Source of the DNA: Chloroflexota bacterium
Lineage (GTDB): Bacteria; Chloroflexota; Anaerolineae; Aggregatilineales; UBA3940
Assembly: GCA_024643825.1 (NCBI GenBank)
Contig: JAHEME010000147.1
Span: 1 to 6,988, forward strand
DNA: 6,988 bases
Direction of reading: 5' to 3'
Shown: positions 1-6,260 of the stretch, in pieces
How positions within the stretch are numbered: the first letter of the stretch is position 1
Layout: every line of letters starts with the position of its first letter
Notes under the pieces: generated by a model
Seen by the model: only the letters and a program-made list of their open reading frames with translations
Database searches by the model: none
What the model was told of the DNA's origin: nothing
Program-made: the position numbers and the translations under genes

Positions 1-1
1 C

Positions 2-634
2 GGGCTGCGCACCGATCTGATGACGGTCGGCGGGATGCTGATTGCGGGCGGGGTGGTAACATGGCTGTTCCTCTCCGATGGGCTGCGCGACATCGCCCTC
101 AATATGGAAAACCAGTTCCGACCACTGTACATGCAGAACCTGATGGGCATCACCAATACGCAGATCGGGCTGCTGCAAGCCGTCGCATCGCTGGTGATCA
201 TGGCGGTGACGGGCTTTGGCGGGTGGTTCTCGGATAAACGCGGGGAGCGCATTGCCATCGTGCTGGGGTATGCGGTGATGGCCTGTGGGCAGTTCGTATT
301 CCTGATCAGCCGGACATTCCTGGCCTTTGTCGGGGCATGGGCGTTATTTGGGGTTGGCTGGGCGTTGCTCACCCCGGCCTACGATTCGCTGATCTCCAAG
401 GCCGTCCCCGATCGGATTCGGGGCACAGCCTTCGGATTATTCTCGACGAGTACGAGCTTCGTCTCGCTGCCTGCCCCGCTGATCGGAAGCTTTTTGTGGC
501 AGAACTTCGGGCCGCGCACGCCGTTCCTGGTGCTGCCTGTGGTGATTGTGGTGATGCTGCCGCTGCTGTGGATGAAGCTGAAGTTGGACCCAATGCAGGC
601 GGAGGCGGAGGTAGAGGTGGCAGCGGCGAACTAG
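2..634 (+). CDS. MFS transporter, C-terminal half (5' end outside window)
   Basis: The reading frame is open to the left edge and ends at TAG 632-634, giving 210 visible residues. The first ATG (position 20) has no ribosome binding site, so the real start lies upstream. The protein is strongly hydrophobic with about six membrane segments. A short charged loop, SDKRGER (visible residues 77-83), matches the loop after the second helix of each MFS half. A later stretch, SKAVPDRIRGTAFGLF, is typical of the helix 10-11 region. A short hydrophilic tail rich in Glu and Ala follows. This fits helices 7-12 of a proton- or solute-driven major facilitator in the cytoplasmic membrane. The substrate cannot be read from sequence. 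It lies 52 bp upstream of the glycosyltransferase pair on the same strand with no terminator between, so it may be the first gene of that operon and could export the glycosylated product (inference). Confidence 0.85.
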   Translation, partial: GLRTDLMTVGGMLIAGGVVTWLFLSDGLRDIALNMENQFRPLYMQNLMGITNTQIGLLQAVASLVIMAVTGFGGWFSDKRGERIAIVLGYAVMACGQFVFLISRTFLAFVGAWALFGVGWALLTPAYDSLISKAVPDRIRGTAFGLFSTSTSFVSLPAPLIGSFLWQNFGPRTPFLVLPVVIVVMLPLLWMKLKLDPMQAEAEVEVAAAN

Positions 635-672
635 GGGAAGCTGTCAGATGATGGCTGAAGACTAACTCCAAC

Positions 673-678
673 AGGAGG
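673..678 (+). promoter_or_regulatory. Ribosome binding site of first glycosyltransferase
   Basis: A perfect AGGAGG lies 8 nt before the ATG at 687, which fixes that start. I see no convincing promoter in the 52-bp gap after the MFS gene. Confidence 0.85.
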
Positions 679-686
679 CATTTCTC

Positions 687-1973
687 ATGAAGATTACGAT
701 CATTACCACAGGTTCCAGAGGCGATATCCAACCGTATATCGCGCTAGGAGTGGGGTTGAAGAACGCCGGGCACGGGGTCAAGCTCACGACGCACAGCGTG
801 TACGAGGAATGGATCACGGAGCACGGACTCGACTTTGCGCCTCTGGCGGGGAATCCGCTGCAACTGATGCAAAGCGGAGACGCGCAGGAGTGGCTTGAAT
901 CGGGCCAGAACCTGATTAAGTTCTGGGGGGAGTTCCTGGGGATGCTCAAGCCGCTGATCAAGCAAGCCATGCAGGATTCATGGGCCGCCTGTGAAGGAGC
1001 AGACCTGATCCTGCCGTCGTCGCTCTCTTATTATGGGGGAGTCACCGCGTCTGAGGGGCTGGGTATCCCGTGGATGCAGACCTACCTCCAGCCGATCCAC
1101 GCTACGCGGGAATTCTCCAGTTCGATTCTTTCCGGGATGTGGCTGGGAGGCGCAGGCAACTGGCTGAGTCACTGGATCACCGGGTATTCCTACTGGTGGA
1201 TGCTGCGCGGAACGTATAACACAGTTCGCAAAGAACTCTACGGCTCCAAACCCTGGCCCCTGAAAGGCATTTTCGGCGACATTGATAAGCAGGGAATCCC
1301 GGCACTCTATGGATTCAGTCCATCGATTGTCCCCAAACCGCGCGATTGGGCCGATCACCTGCATGTGACTGGCTACTGGTTTCTCGACGAGAGTACGGAA
1401 TGGAAGCCACCTGCCGCATTGACGTACTTCTTGGAAGAAGGTCCCGCACCCGTGTACATCGGGTTCGGCAGCATGACCAATCGCGATCCGGTTTCGGCGA
1501 CACGGCTGGTTCTCGATGCTCTGCGCCAATCCGGGCAGCGTGGGCTGCTGCTGACAGGCTGGGGCGGCGTGGCGGAGCAGGTTGCCGACGAACATCGCGA
1601 CGACGTGTTTGTGCTCGACAGCGCCCCGCACGAATGGTTGTTCCCGCGAATGGCGGCGGTCGTACATCACGGTGGGGCGGGGACGACGGCGGCAGGTCTC
1701 CGCGCGGGTGTACCTTCCATCGTGATCCCGTTCTTCAGCGATCAGCCCTGGTGGGGGCAGATCGTGTATCGGAAGGGCGTAGGCCCGAAGCCGATCCCGC
1801 GTGGCAAACTCACCACTGATAAGCTGGCGCAGGCTATCACGCAGGCGGTATCCGATCACGATATGCGTGAACGAGCAACACAATTGGGCGAAGCGATCCG
1901 CGCCGAGGATGGAGTTGGAGAGGCCGTGCGACTGATCGAAGACTGGATGGAACCAGCATCTCCGGCCGCATGA
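687..1973 (+). CDS. UDP-glycosyltransferase, sterol/macrolide type (GT-B fold, GT1 family)
   Basis: A 428-aa, full-length GT-B enzyme expected to move a sugar from a nucleotide-sugar donor to a lipophilic acceptor such as a sterol, hopanoid, polyketide or glycolipid, in the cytosol or at the membrane face. The N-terminal acceptor domain starts MKITIITTGSRGDIQP, with the GDxxP loop at residues 12-16 as in the GT28-like N-domain of sterol glucosyltransferases. The donor domain has YIGFGSM (257-263), then HEWLFPRMAAVVHHGGAGT (315-333) and PFFSDQPWWG (348-357). In this family the HHGGAGT loop binds the donor phosphates and the Asp-Gln pair (352-353) contacts the sugar. The start is set by AGGAGG. 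The stop overlaps the start of the next paralog (ATGA, 1970-1973), so the two are probably translationally coupled. The fold and enzyme class are firm; donor and acceptor are unknown. Confidence 0.93.
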   Translation: MKITIITTGSRGDIQPYIALGVGLKNAGHGVKLTTHSVYEEWITEHGLDFAPLAGNPLQLMQSGDAQEWLESGQNLIKFWGEFLGMLKPLIKQAMQDSWAACEGADLILPSSLSYYGGVTASEGLGIPWMQTYLQPIHATREFSSSILSGMWLGGAGNWLSHWITGYSYWWMLRGTYNTVRKELYGSKPWPLKGIFGDIDKQGIPALYGFSPSIVPKPRDWADHLHVTGYWFLDESTEWKPPAALTYFLEEGPAPVYIGFGSMTNRDPVSATRLVLDALRQSGQRGLLLTGWGGVAEQVADEHRDDVFVLDSAPHEWLFPRMAAVVHHGGAGTTAAGLRAGVPSIVIPFFSDQPWWGQIVYRKGVGPKPIPRGKLTTDKLAQAITQAVSDHDMRERATQLGEAIRAEDGVGEAVRLIEDWMEPASPAA

Positions 1974-3211
1974 AGATCACCCTGTTGGCCTATGGCACGC
2001 GCGGCGATGTGCAGCCGATGGCGGCGCTGGGCGCGGGGCTGAGGCAGGCAGGCCATCAGGTTCGGTTGGCTGCGCCGGGAGCATTCGCGGGATTGGCGGC
2101 TTCTCTGGGAATTGAGTTCACTCCCCTGCCCGGTGATCCTGCCGCCCTGAGCCGCGAACTCACCGACCGGGCGGGGGCCAACCCGCTGGGGATCATGCGC
2201 GCCATCTTCGAGCATGCGATCCCGCTGGGGTTAGGAGTGCGTGAGGCGGCGCTCGATGCCAGCCATGATGCCGACCTGATCGTACATTCGTTTCTTCTCA
2301 CCGTGCTGGGCCATGAGATCGCGCTGGCGCGGGGCGTGCCCGAAGTCAGCGCCCTTCTATATCCACTGTTCACACCTACCGGGGAATTCCCCGGCATGAT
2401 GTTCCCCGCACGCTCGTTCGGGGGAGCCTACAATCGCTGGACACATCGGGTCTTTGACCGTGTATTCTGGCAGGCGAATCGACTGGGATATGCGTTCGTC
2501 CGCCGAACGCACCGTGAACTGCCGCCGCTGCACGGCTGGCCGTTCGATGGCCCCCGGCCCGCGCTGGCGCTCTATGGATTCAGCCGCCATGTGGTCGCGC
2601 GTCCCCCTGATTGGCCCGATCACGCGCAGGTGACGGGCTTCTGGTTCCTGCCGGGTGACTCAGATTGGCATCCGCCCGATGAATTGGCGGCGTTCCTCGA
2701 AGCCGGGCCGCCCCCTGTCGCCATCAGCTTCAGCAGCATTGTGACGCGCGACGCGGCGCATCTCAGTGAGGTGATCCGTGAGGCCGTGCGGATCAGCGGG
2801 CAGCGCGCCGTGATCCTCGGCGGATGGGGAGCGTTCAGTGGGGGCACGAACTCCGACTCGCTGCTCGGAATCGAGGCCGCTCCGCATGATTGGTTGTTCC
2901 CACGCATGGCGGCGGTCGTGCATCATGGCGGCGCAGGCACGACGGCGGCAGGACTGCGCGCAGGTGTTCCCTCGATCCTGATCCCCTTCACCTCCGATCA
3001 ACCCTGGTGGGGGCGGCAGGTGCATCGATTGGGCGTGGGGCCGCAGCCGATTCCGCGCAACAGGCTTACGGCGGAAAGACTGGCGGAAGCGATCACAGCG
3101 GCGGTAGGGGATCAAGCCATGCGTGACCGCGCGTCGAAGCTGGGGGAGGCGATCCGTGCTGAGGATGGAGTCGGGGAAGCGGTGGGGGTGATTGCTCAGA
3201 TCGTTGACTAA
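1970..3211 (+). CDS. UDP-glycosyltransferase, paralog of the preceding gene
   Basis: A 413-aa GT-B protein colinear with its upstream neighbour from MKIT at the N-terminus to AEDGVGEAV at the C-terminus, clearly from tandem duplication. GDVQP lies at residues 12-16. The donor loop HHGGAGTTAAGLRAGVPS (318-335) is identical to the neighbour, followed by PFTSDQPWWG (339-348). The acceptor domain (about residues 60-200) is far less alike, so the two enzymes may take different acceptors or act in sequence. One oddity: the loop that reads FGSM in the neighbour is FSSI here (254-257), with the conserved Gly replaced by Ser, which may alter donor binding. The catalytic-side His is not obviously lost. 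It starts inside the neighbour's stop codon (ATGA) and has no separate ribosome binding site, so it is likely translated by coupling. TAA at 3209-3211 is part of a terminator-like hairpin. Confidence 0.92.
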   Translation: MKITLLAYGTRGDVQPMAALGAGLRQAGHQVRLAAPGAFAGLAASLGIEFTPLPGDPAALSRELTDRAGANPLGIMRAIFEHAIPLGLGVREAALDASHDADLIVHSFLLTVLGHEIALARGVPEVSALLYPLFTPTGEFPGMMFPARSFGGAYNRWTHRVFDRVFWQANRLGYAFVRRTHRELPPLHGWPFDGPRPALALYGFSRHVVARPPDWPDHAQVTGFWFLPGDSDWHPPDELAAFLEAGPPPVAISFSSIVTRDAAHLSEVIREAVRISGQRAVILGGWGAFSGGTNSDSLLGIEAAPHDWLFPRMAAVVHHGGAGTTAAGLRAGVPSILIPFTSDQPWWGRQVHRLGVGPQPIPRNRLTAERLAEAITAAVGDQAMRDRASKLGEAIRAEDGVGEAVGVIAQIVD

Positions 3212-3243
3212 ACAGCTATTGGCTGAACCCAATAGCTGTTTAG
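3208..3243. terminator. Perfect 15-bp hairpin between convergent genes, likely bidirectional terminator
   Basis: Positions 3208-3222 pair without mismatch with 3229-3243 around a 6-nt loop (CTGAAC). The left arm includes the TAA stop of the second glycosyltransferase. The hairpin sits between that gene's end and the end of the convergent gene at 3278. Neither side has a long T run (only TTT inside the stem), so it is not a textbook intrinsic terminator. It could end or protect both transcripts. Confidence 0.7.
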
Positions 3244-3277
3244 CATCCTCGGTGCCAGGTATACAATGCGGGTTTAA

Positions 3278-3778
3278 CTACTTCACACTTGTGTATTTGA
3301 TTGTTGAGCTACCAAAATAATGCGTGGATATGGCAGGATAGAGATGACCGCTTGTACCTGTGCAGATGTAATGATGTGAGGGCGATTGTGCCACCGCAGA
3401 GAATGTATTGTATTTCCATCCGCTGTTGACAGTAGTCGGTGAAGTGCACTGAGATCCATTCGTCTCCTCCCACCATACCAGCACGGATTTGATCTGAGTT
3501 AGAGGAATGCTTGCGCCACTCGCATTCTTTTGAGCGCCATAGCTATAAGCTTCCTGGTATAGGTTTTCTCCTGACCAGTAGTTGCATGTGCGCCCATTGA
3601 GGTTCAAAAAGGAATCTGCATACGTGTAATTTGGTGGATAGGGCCCAGCCGATGGTTGTGTGCACGTTGCGGCCAGTGCCAGGCTAAATGAGCCAGCCAA
3701 ACTCAGACAAATCACGAGTATCAGAATCATAGCTCGCTCGATCCATTTAGAAAAAGGGGTGTTGTAGGATGTGTTCAT
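3278..3778 (-). CDS. Secreted protein of unknown function, four cysteines in mature part
   Basis: A 166-aa protein I do not recognise. It has a clear Sec signal peptide: a charged start with KWIER, a hydrophobic core at about residues 17-36, and an ALA|A cleavage site near residue 36. The mature part of about 130 residues is rich in Ser, Thr, Tyr, Asn and Gly and holds four Cys (39, 65, 111, 139), enough for two disulfides in an exported domain. There is no lipobox at the cleavage site. I chose the ATG at 3778 because AAGGTGG lies 9 nt upstream (3788-3794). An in-frame ATG at 3805 would add nine residues but has no Shine-Dalgarno sequence, though it sits 3 nt after the upstream stop and could be used by coupling. 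It follows the 448-aa secreted protein gene by 30 bp and probably shares its promoter. The codons are more AT-rich than in the glycosyltransferases. It could be a structural, adhesive or toxin-like secreted factor; I cannot choose. Confidence 0.8.
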   Translation of the reverse strand: MNTSYNTPFSKWIERAMILILVICLSLAGSFSLALAATCTQPSAGPYPPNYTYADSFLNLNGRTCNYWSGENLYQEAYSYGAQKNASGASIPLTQIKSVLVWWEETNGSQCTSPTTVNSGWKYNTFSAVAQSPSHHYICTGTSGHLYPAISTHYFGSSTIKYTSVK

Positions 3779-3808
3779 TATGCCTATCCACCTTCTGGTT
3801 ATCATCGC

Positions 3809-5155
3809 TCATTTCATCGCTGTAAACGTTTGAACAACATCCAGCAATGCCTGATCTGTGTAATCCTGGCCTATGACAAACAGAAACGTGTCGTCCACTT
3901 CTGTCATCAGGAGTACCTGCTGGGGTGGCGTACTCAATACTCCACCACTTGCTACCCAGCCGGGTACAATTTGCCCTTCGATGCTGATGGTTACTTCGTG
4001 GCTTTCTGCCCAGAGCGGAAGCGTTTCTCGCATGAGAGGAACCAATGTTGTGGCTCTTCCCTGTACAATAACTAATACCTGGCTGCTATCGGCTGGGCCA
4101 ACAACGGTTATCGCCTGTAGTGCCAGTCCATGGGCATACACTGTCTGAATATCAAAAGGCCATGTGTCTTGCTCGATTGGGTCGGCATTGTCAGGCAGTT
4201 TCATCCGCAACTGCGGCGCAGGTAGATTGGAAAGGGCGGGGTCAGGGAGAAATATCGTGAAATCCGCGTTCTTGACTGCTTCGTCAATGGAGATCTCAGC
4301 AATGTCGGGGACTACTGGCGAATTTCCGTTGACGACGGGCACTTTTTCCAATGGGAAATTGAGCCAATCCGCAGGCAAATCACTAATCTTCAAGACCTGA
4401 ATCGGATCGTTTTCCCGCCGATAGATGCTTACCATACCTGATGACGTCTCAGCCTGAATTTCCTGTTTCACCAGACGATTGCTGTCCTGATCGACAATCC
4501 AGGTGTATTCTAAACCTGTCACTATCAGGTCTGACAGATAGGGTTTTTCATAGGGCAATAGATCAGTATCCTGATTGGCTGCTTCTTCCGGGGCAGGCGC
4601 ACTGGCCTGAATAATCCAGGCAGGCTTACCCCACGCTGAGGTTGTTGTGCCAACAACCTTTGCATCGTGCTCCGGCGCGGCGGATGGAACAGGCGTATCC
4701 CCGGATGTCGGGCCAGATTGGTCTAATGGTCCAATAACAGCAAACCCCTGCTGGAGCGTATAAAGTCCAAAGACGTTCGCCTGTCCATCCCGAACGAGGT
4801 CAAAGACGATTCGTTGCGAATTGCCATCTCTCCCGGTTGATCTGGACTCAGATAGCCCCCCTCCGCGAGCCCAATTATCAACAATAGTCGTATCAGAAAT
4901 GATTGGTGCTGCTGGTAGATGATAAGGATCGGGAGGTTCAACACGCAGGGGATTCACACGCTCATAAAGAGTGGACTGATCATACAGAACCTCAGAAGGA
5001 TCTGTGGAAGATAGCGAACTATTTTCGGATTTGGCGAGAATCTGACTCGCGTTTGCCTGGCCTGGCCTGACAAGGAAGACACTGATCAAGATTGCCAATA
5101 CCAGAAGTGCTGCACCTAAGATTTGCCGTTTTCGGCCCAGGAATCTCCTGATCAT
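3809..5155 (-). CDS. Membrane-anchored extracytoplasmic protein, LolA/RseB-like plus DUF4367-like architecture
   Basis: A 448-aa protein with a basic N-terminus (MIRRFLGRKRQ) and one hydrophobic segment at about residues 12-29, so it is either anchored or secreted. After a Ser-rich linker, residues 90-260 alternate short beta strands in a pattern like LolA/RseB lipid- or envelope-sensing domains, including GKPAWIIQ and YTWIVDQDSNRLVKQE. Residues 288-448 contain ADFTIFLPDP and end with DTFLFVIGQDYTDQALLDVV. This layout recalls DUF4367-type domains found with anti-sigma or sporulation-type envelope regulators. The domain assignments come from pattern recognition only. I chose ATG 5155 because GAGG lies 9 nt upstream (5165-5168). 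The ATG at 5164 abuts that GAGG, and a TTG at 5170 is possible but poor. A strong promoter lies upstream, and the 166-aa secreted protein follows. It may sense or carry an envelope ligand, with the small protein as its partner (inference). Confidence 0.85.
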   Translation of the reverse strand: MIRRFLGRKRQILGAALLVLAILISVFLVRPGQANASQILAKSENSSLSSTDPSEVLYDQSTLYERVNPLRVEPPDPYHLPAAPIISDTTIVDNWARGGGLSESRSTGRDGNSQRIVFDLVRDGQANVFGLYTLQQGFAVIGPLDQSGPTSGDTPVPSAAPEHDAKVVGTTTSAWGKPAWIIQASAPAPEEAANQDTDLLPYEKPYLSDLIVTGLEYTWIVDQDSNRLVKQEIQAETSSGMVSIYRRENDPIQVLKISDLPADWLNFPLEKVPVVNGNSPVVPDIAEISIDEAVKNADFTIFLPDPALSNLPAPQLRMKLPDNADPIEQDTWPFDIQTVYAHGLALQAITVVGPADSSQVLVIVQGRATTLVPLMRETLPLWAESHEVTISIEGQIVPGWVASGGVLSTPPQQVLLMTEVDDTFLFVIGQDYTDQALLDVVQTFTAMK

Positions 5156-5197
5156 CGTAGTCATCCTCAAGGGTGGATTTCAATAGAAATTAATTAC

Positions 5198-5225
5198 ATC
5201 ATAAACCCGATATAAGCTTTGTCAA
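5198..5225 (-). promoter_or_regulatory. Sigma70-like promoter of the two-gene secreted-protein unit
   Basis: On the - strand, TTGACA (5225-5220) and TATGAT (5203-5198, 5 of 6 to consensus) are separated by 16 bp. Transcription would start near 5191, giving a leader of about 36 nt before ATG 5155. The -35 box lies immediately outside the glycosyltransferase remnant. Confidence 0.7.
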
Positions 5226-5237
5226 TAGGCAATACTC

Positions 5238-5342
5238 AACCTGGGCCGCTTCTACGCCGAGGATGGAGTCGGGGAGGCGGTACAGGCAATAACGAAAGAG
5301 TATGATCGGTATTTACATTTCCAGAGATCTCAGGTAGCATGA
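5238..5342 (+). pseudogene. 3' remnant of a third glycosyltransferase copy
   Basis: Read on the + strand, codons from 5238 give LG followed by AEDGVGEAV (5256-5282) and then about 20 further residues to TGA 5340-5342. The nonapeptide AEDGVGEAV is the C-terminal signature shared by both intact glycosyltransferases (1902-1928 and 3158-3184). Over those 27 bases there are 3 differences from the second enzyme and 4 from the first, all at third codon positions, as expected for coding ancestry. The frame is closed just upstream by TAG (5226-5228). No start or catalytic region remains, so nothing functional is made. The preceding LG-x3-AED versus LG-x4-AED spacing suggests one lost codon. Confidence 0.75.
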
Positions 5343-5442
5343 ATCGAATGTGAGTATGTAACTGATACCAGCACCATAAATATTAGGTTGAACGCGACAG
5401 CCGATTCTGTAATAGGAGCGACACGTACAAATGGAGGTTGAT

Positions 5443-5924
5443 ATGATCTGCAAGAAATGGCTCCAGACTATCATCGTACCCGAATTAGTCTTGGTGCTCC
5501 TGTTGCCAGCACATCGCCAGATTCTCTGCCAGGTGCAGCGGGAACGCCTGTTGTCATTGTCAACACCCCCGCTTCTCCAAGCATTCTCATTGAAGATGTG
5601 TTCATGAGTAACGACTGTTTAGATTGTCTGCCTATAGTACCTACTGTATTTCCTTCTGGGGTTGAATCTCTTTGAGTGACAATTGTGTTCACGAATTCAC
5701 CACCGAAAGAAACAAGAGTCACAGCAACTGTAACCGGACCAGAAGGGGACGTAGAAATGGGCGAGTATGCCGGGTTCCGCCAGTTGAACCTTGGTCAACC
5801 AATTCTTCAATTAGAACTGCCGCCAGCGTCAGGTAGTTTTGAGGATGGCCCCTATCAGACAATACTTCAGATCAACGGGGAGGTGTATGCAATTTTGAAT
5901 TTCAGCGTTGGAGCCTCTTCATAG
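5443..5924 (+). pseudogene. Broken gene for a secreted beta-rich protein (frameshift plus in-frame TGA)
   Basis: GGAGG (5433-5437) lies 5 nt before ATG 5443. That frame opens as a signal peptide, MICKKWLQTIIVPELVLVLL, but then turns into nonsense and stops near 5607. At about 5490-5515 the sensible sequence jumps to another frame, ASTSPDSLPGAAGTPVVIV, as a 1-base deletion would cause. That second frame is open from 5457 to TGA 5673-5675. It then continues in the same frame from GTG 5676 to TAG 5922-5924 with beta-strand-like sequence (VTIVFTNSPP, then RVTATVTGPEGD, then YQTILQINGEVYAILNFSVG). The TGA falls in the middle of a likely strand, so the two pieces look like one domain, perhaps Ig-like. 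The ancestral product would be an exported protein of about 160 aa with a Ser/Pro/Thr linker. A gene finder may report 5457-5675 and 5676-5924 as separate hypothetical genes. The GTG at 5676 has no ribosome binding site, which favours decay over a real second gene. Confidence 0.6.
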
Positions 5925-6029
5925 TGAGAAAGGTTGGCAGGTTGCTCTAGCCTCCAAGCATGATGCCATAGGAAAATCCAGAAGCGGAAACTTCGCCAAC
6001 TAGGTCGCAAGCGGAATATGAGATAGCAA

Positions 6030-6061
6030 ATCAGGAGGCAATCGATAGATCGCCCCCTGAT
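6030..6061 (-). terminator. Hairpin 20 nt downstream of the Cys-rich peptide gene
   Basis: Arms 6030-6043 and 6048-6061 flank a 4-nt loop. As + strand RNA there are two A-C mismatches. As - strand RNA the same positions become G-U wobbles, giving an unbroken 14-bp stem. This asymmetry points to the - strand transcript, that of the 34-aa peptide gene. The following U tract is weak (TTTGCTATCT). Confidence 0.5.
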
Positions 6062-6080
6062 TCGTGTGGCTCAGACAAAT

Positions 6081-6185
6081 CTAGCAGTAGCACGCACCTG
6101 GGCCGCAGTCGCAGCTACCAGTGCCGCCACCGCCACAACAGTCATCACCACAGCCACAATTTGGATCACGTCGAAGCAGGAACAT
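6081..6185 (-). CDS. Cys/Gly-rich 34-residue peptide
   Basis: A complete tiny gene: ATG 6185-6183, 34 codons, TAG 6083-6081. The start MFLLRRDPN is followed by a region almost wholly of Cys, Gly, Asp and small residues. There are 8 Cys at 10, 12, 16, 17, 25, 27, 32 and 34 (CGC, CC, CDC and CYC pairs) and 9 Gly, including GGGG at 18-21. The chain ends in Cys. It has no signal peptide and no long leader before the first Cys. AAGGAG (6199-6194) lies 8 nt before the ATG, and a promoter (6232-6260) and a hairpin (6030-6061) bracket it, so expression is plausible. Possible roles are metal binding (metallothionein-like, Zn, Cu or Fe-S), a disulfide- or thioether-rich peptide, or a modified peptide with an unusually short leader. 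I recognise no family. No modification enzyme is visible in the window. The VOC-fold gene lies upstream on the same strand but has its own promoter. Confidence 0.7.
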   Translation of the reverse strand: MFLLRRDPNCGCGDDCCGGGGTGSCDCGPGACYC

Positions 6186-6193
6186 GGATAGGT

Positions 6194-6199
6194 CTCCTT
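6194..6199 (-). promoter_or_regulatory. Ribosome binding site of the Cys-rich peptide gene
   Basis: AAGGAG on the - strand, 8 nt before ATG 6185. Its strength and spacing are the main reason to treat the short reading frame as a gene. Confidence 0.75.
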
Positions 6200-6213
6200 A
6201 GAGCAGGGATATA

Positions 6214-6260
6214 TTGATACATATCGATATTATACTAATCGATGATTGTCGATATGTCAA
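6214..6260. promoter_or_regulatory. Operator-like inverted repeats over the peptide promoter
   Basis: TTGATACATATCG (6214-6226) is an imperfect inverted copy of CGATATGTCAA (6250-6260), differing by a 2-base insertion. A perfect palindrome, ATATCGATAT (6221-6230), lies at the expected start site, and ATCGAT recurs at 6238-6243. Such dyads over the -35 and the start site suit a dimeric regulator. The regulator is not identifiable here. Confidence 0.4.
6232..6260 (-). promoter_or_regulatory. Sigma70-like promoter of the Cys-rich peptide gene
   Basis: On the - strand, a perfect TTGACA (6260-6255) is followed after 17 bp by TAGTAT (6237-6232), which keeps T1, A2, A5 and T6 of the -10 consensus. 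A perfect TATAAT (6234-6229) also exists but at a 20-bp spacing. The start would be near 6225, leaving a leader of about 40 nt. Confidence 0.65.

Noticed and set aside
337..651. Alternative + strand frame inside the MFS gene
   Set aside because: It overlaps the clear transporter frame, and its Gly/Arg/Ala-rich product shows no protein-like pattern.
978..1883. Long open frame (301 codons) on the - strand opposite the first glycosyltransferase
   Set aside because: It lies fully antisense to a gene with all family motifs, has no domain-like sequence, and is explained by GC-rich codon bias.
3830..4400. Several short + strand frames opposite the 448-aa secreted protein
   Set aside because: They have no ribosome binding sites and lie antisense to a gene with a promoter, RBS and anchor; shadows.
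5389..5416. TTGAAC and TGTAAT as a promoter for the broken secreted-protein gene
   Set aside because: The spacing is only about 14 bp and the -35 is poor; not convincing.
5673..5675. TGA as a recoded selenocysteine codon
   Set aside because: The same gene also has a frameshift upstream, no stem-loop of the expected kind was seen after it, and the site is in a decaying region; a nonsense mutation is simpler.
5239..6106. Shared 11-mer ACCTGGGCCGC at 5239-5249 and 6096-6106 as a repeat or second glycosyltransferase fossil
   Set aside because: Similarity stops at once on both sides, and the second copy lies inside the Cys-rich peptide gene; likely chance.
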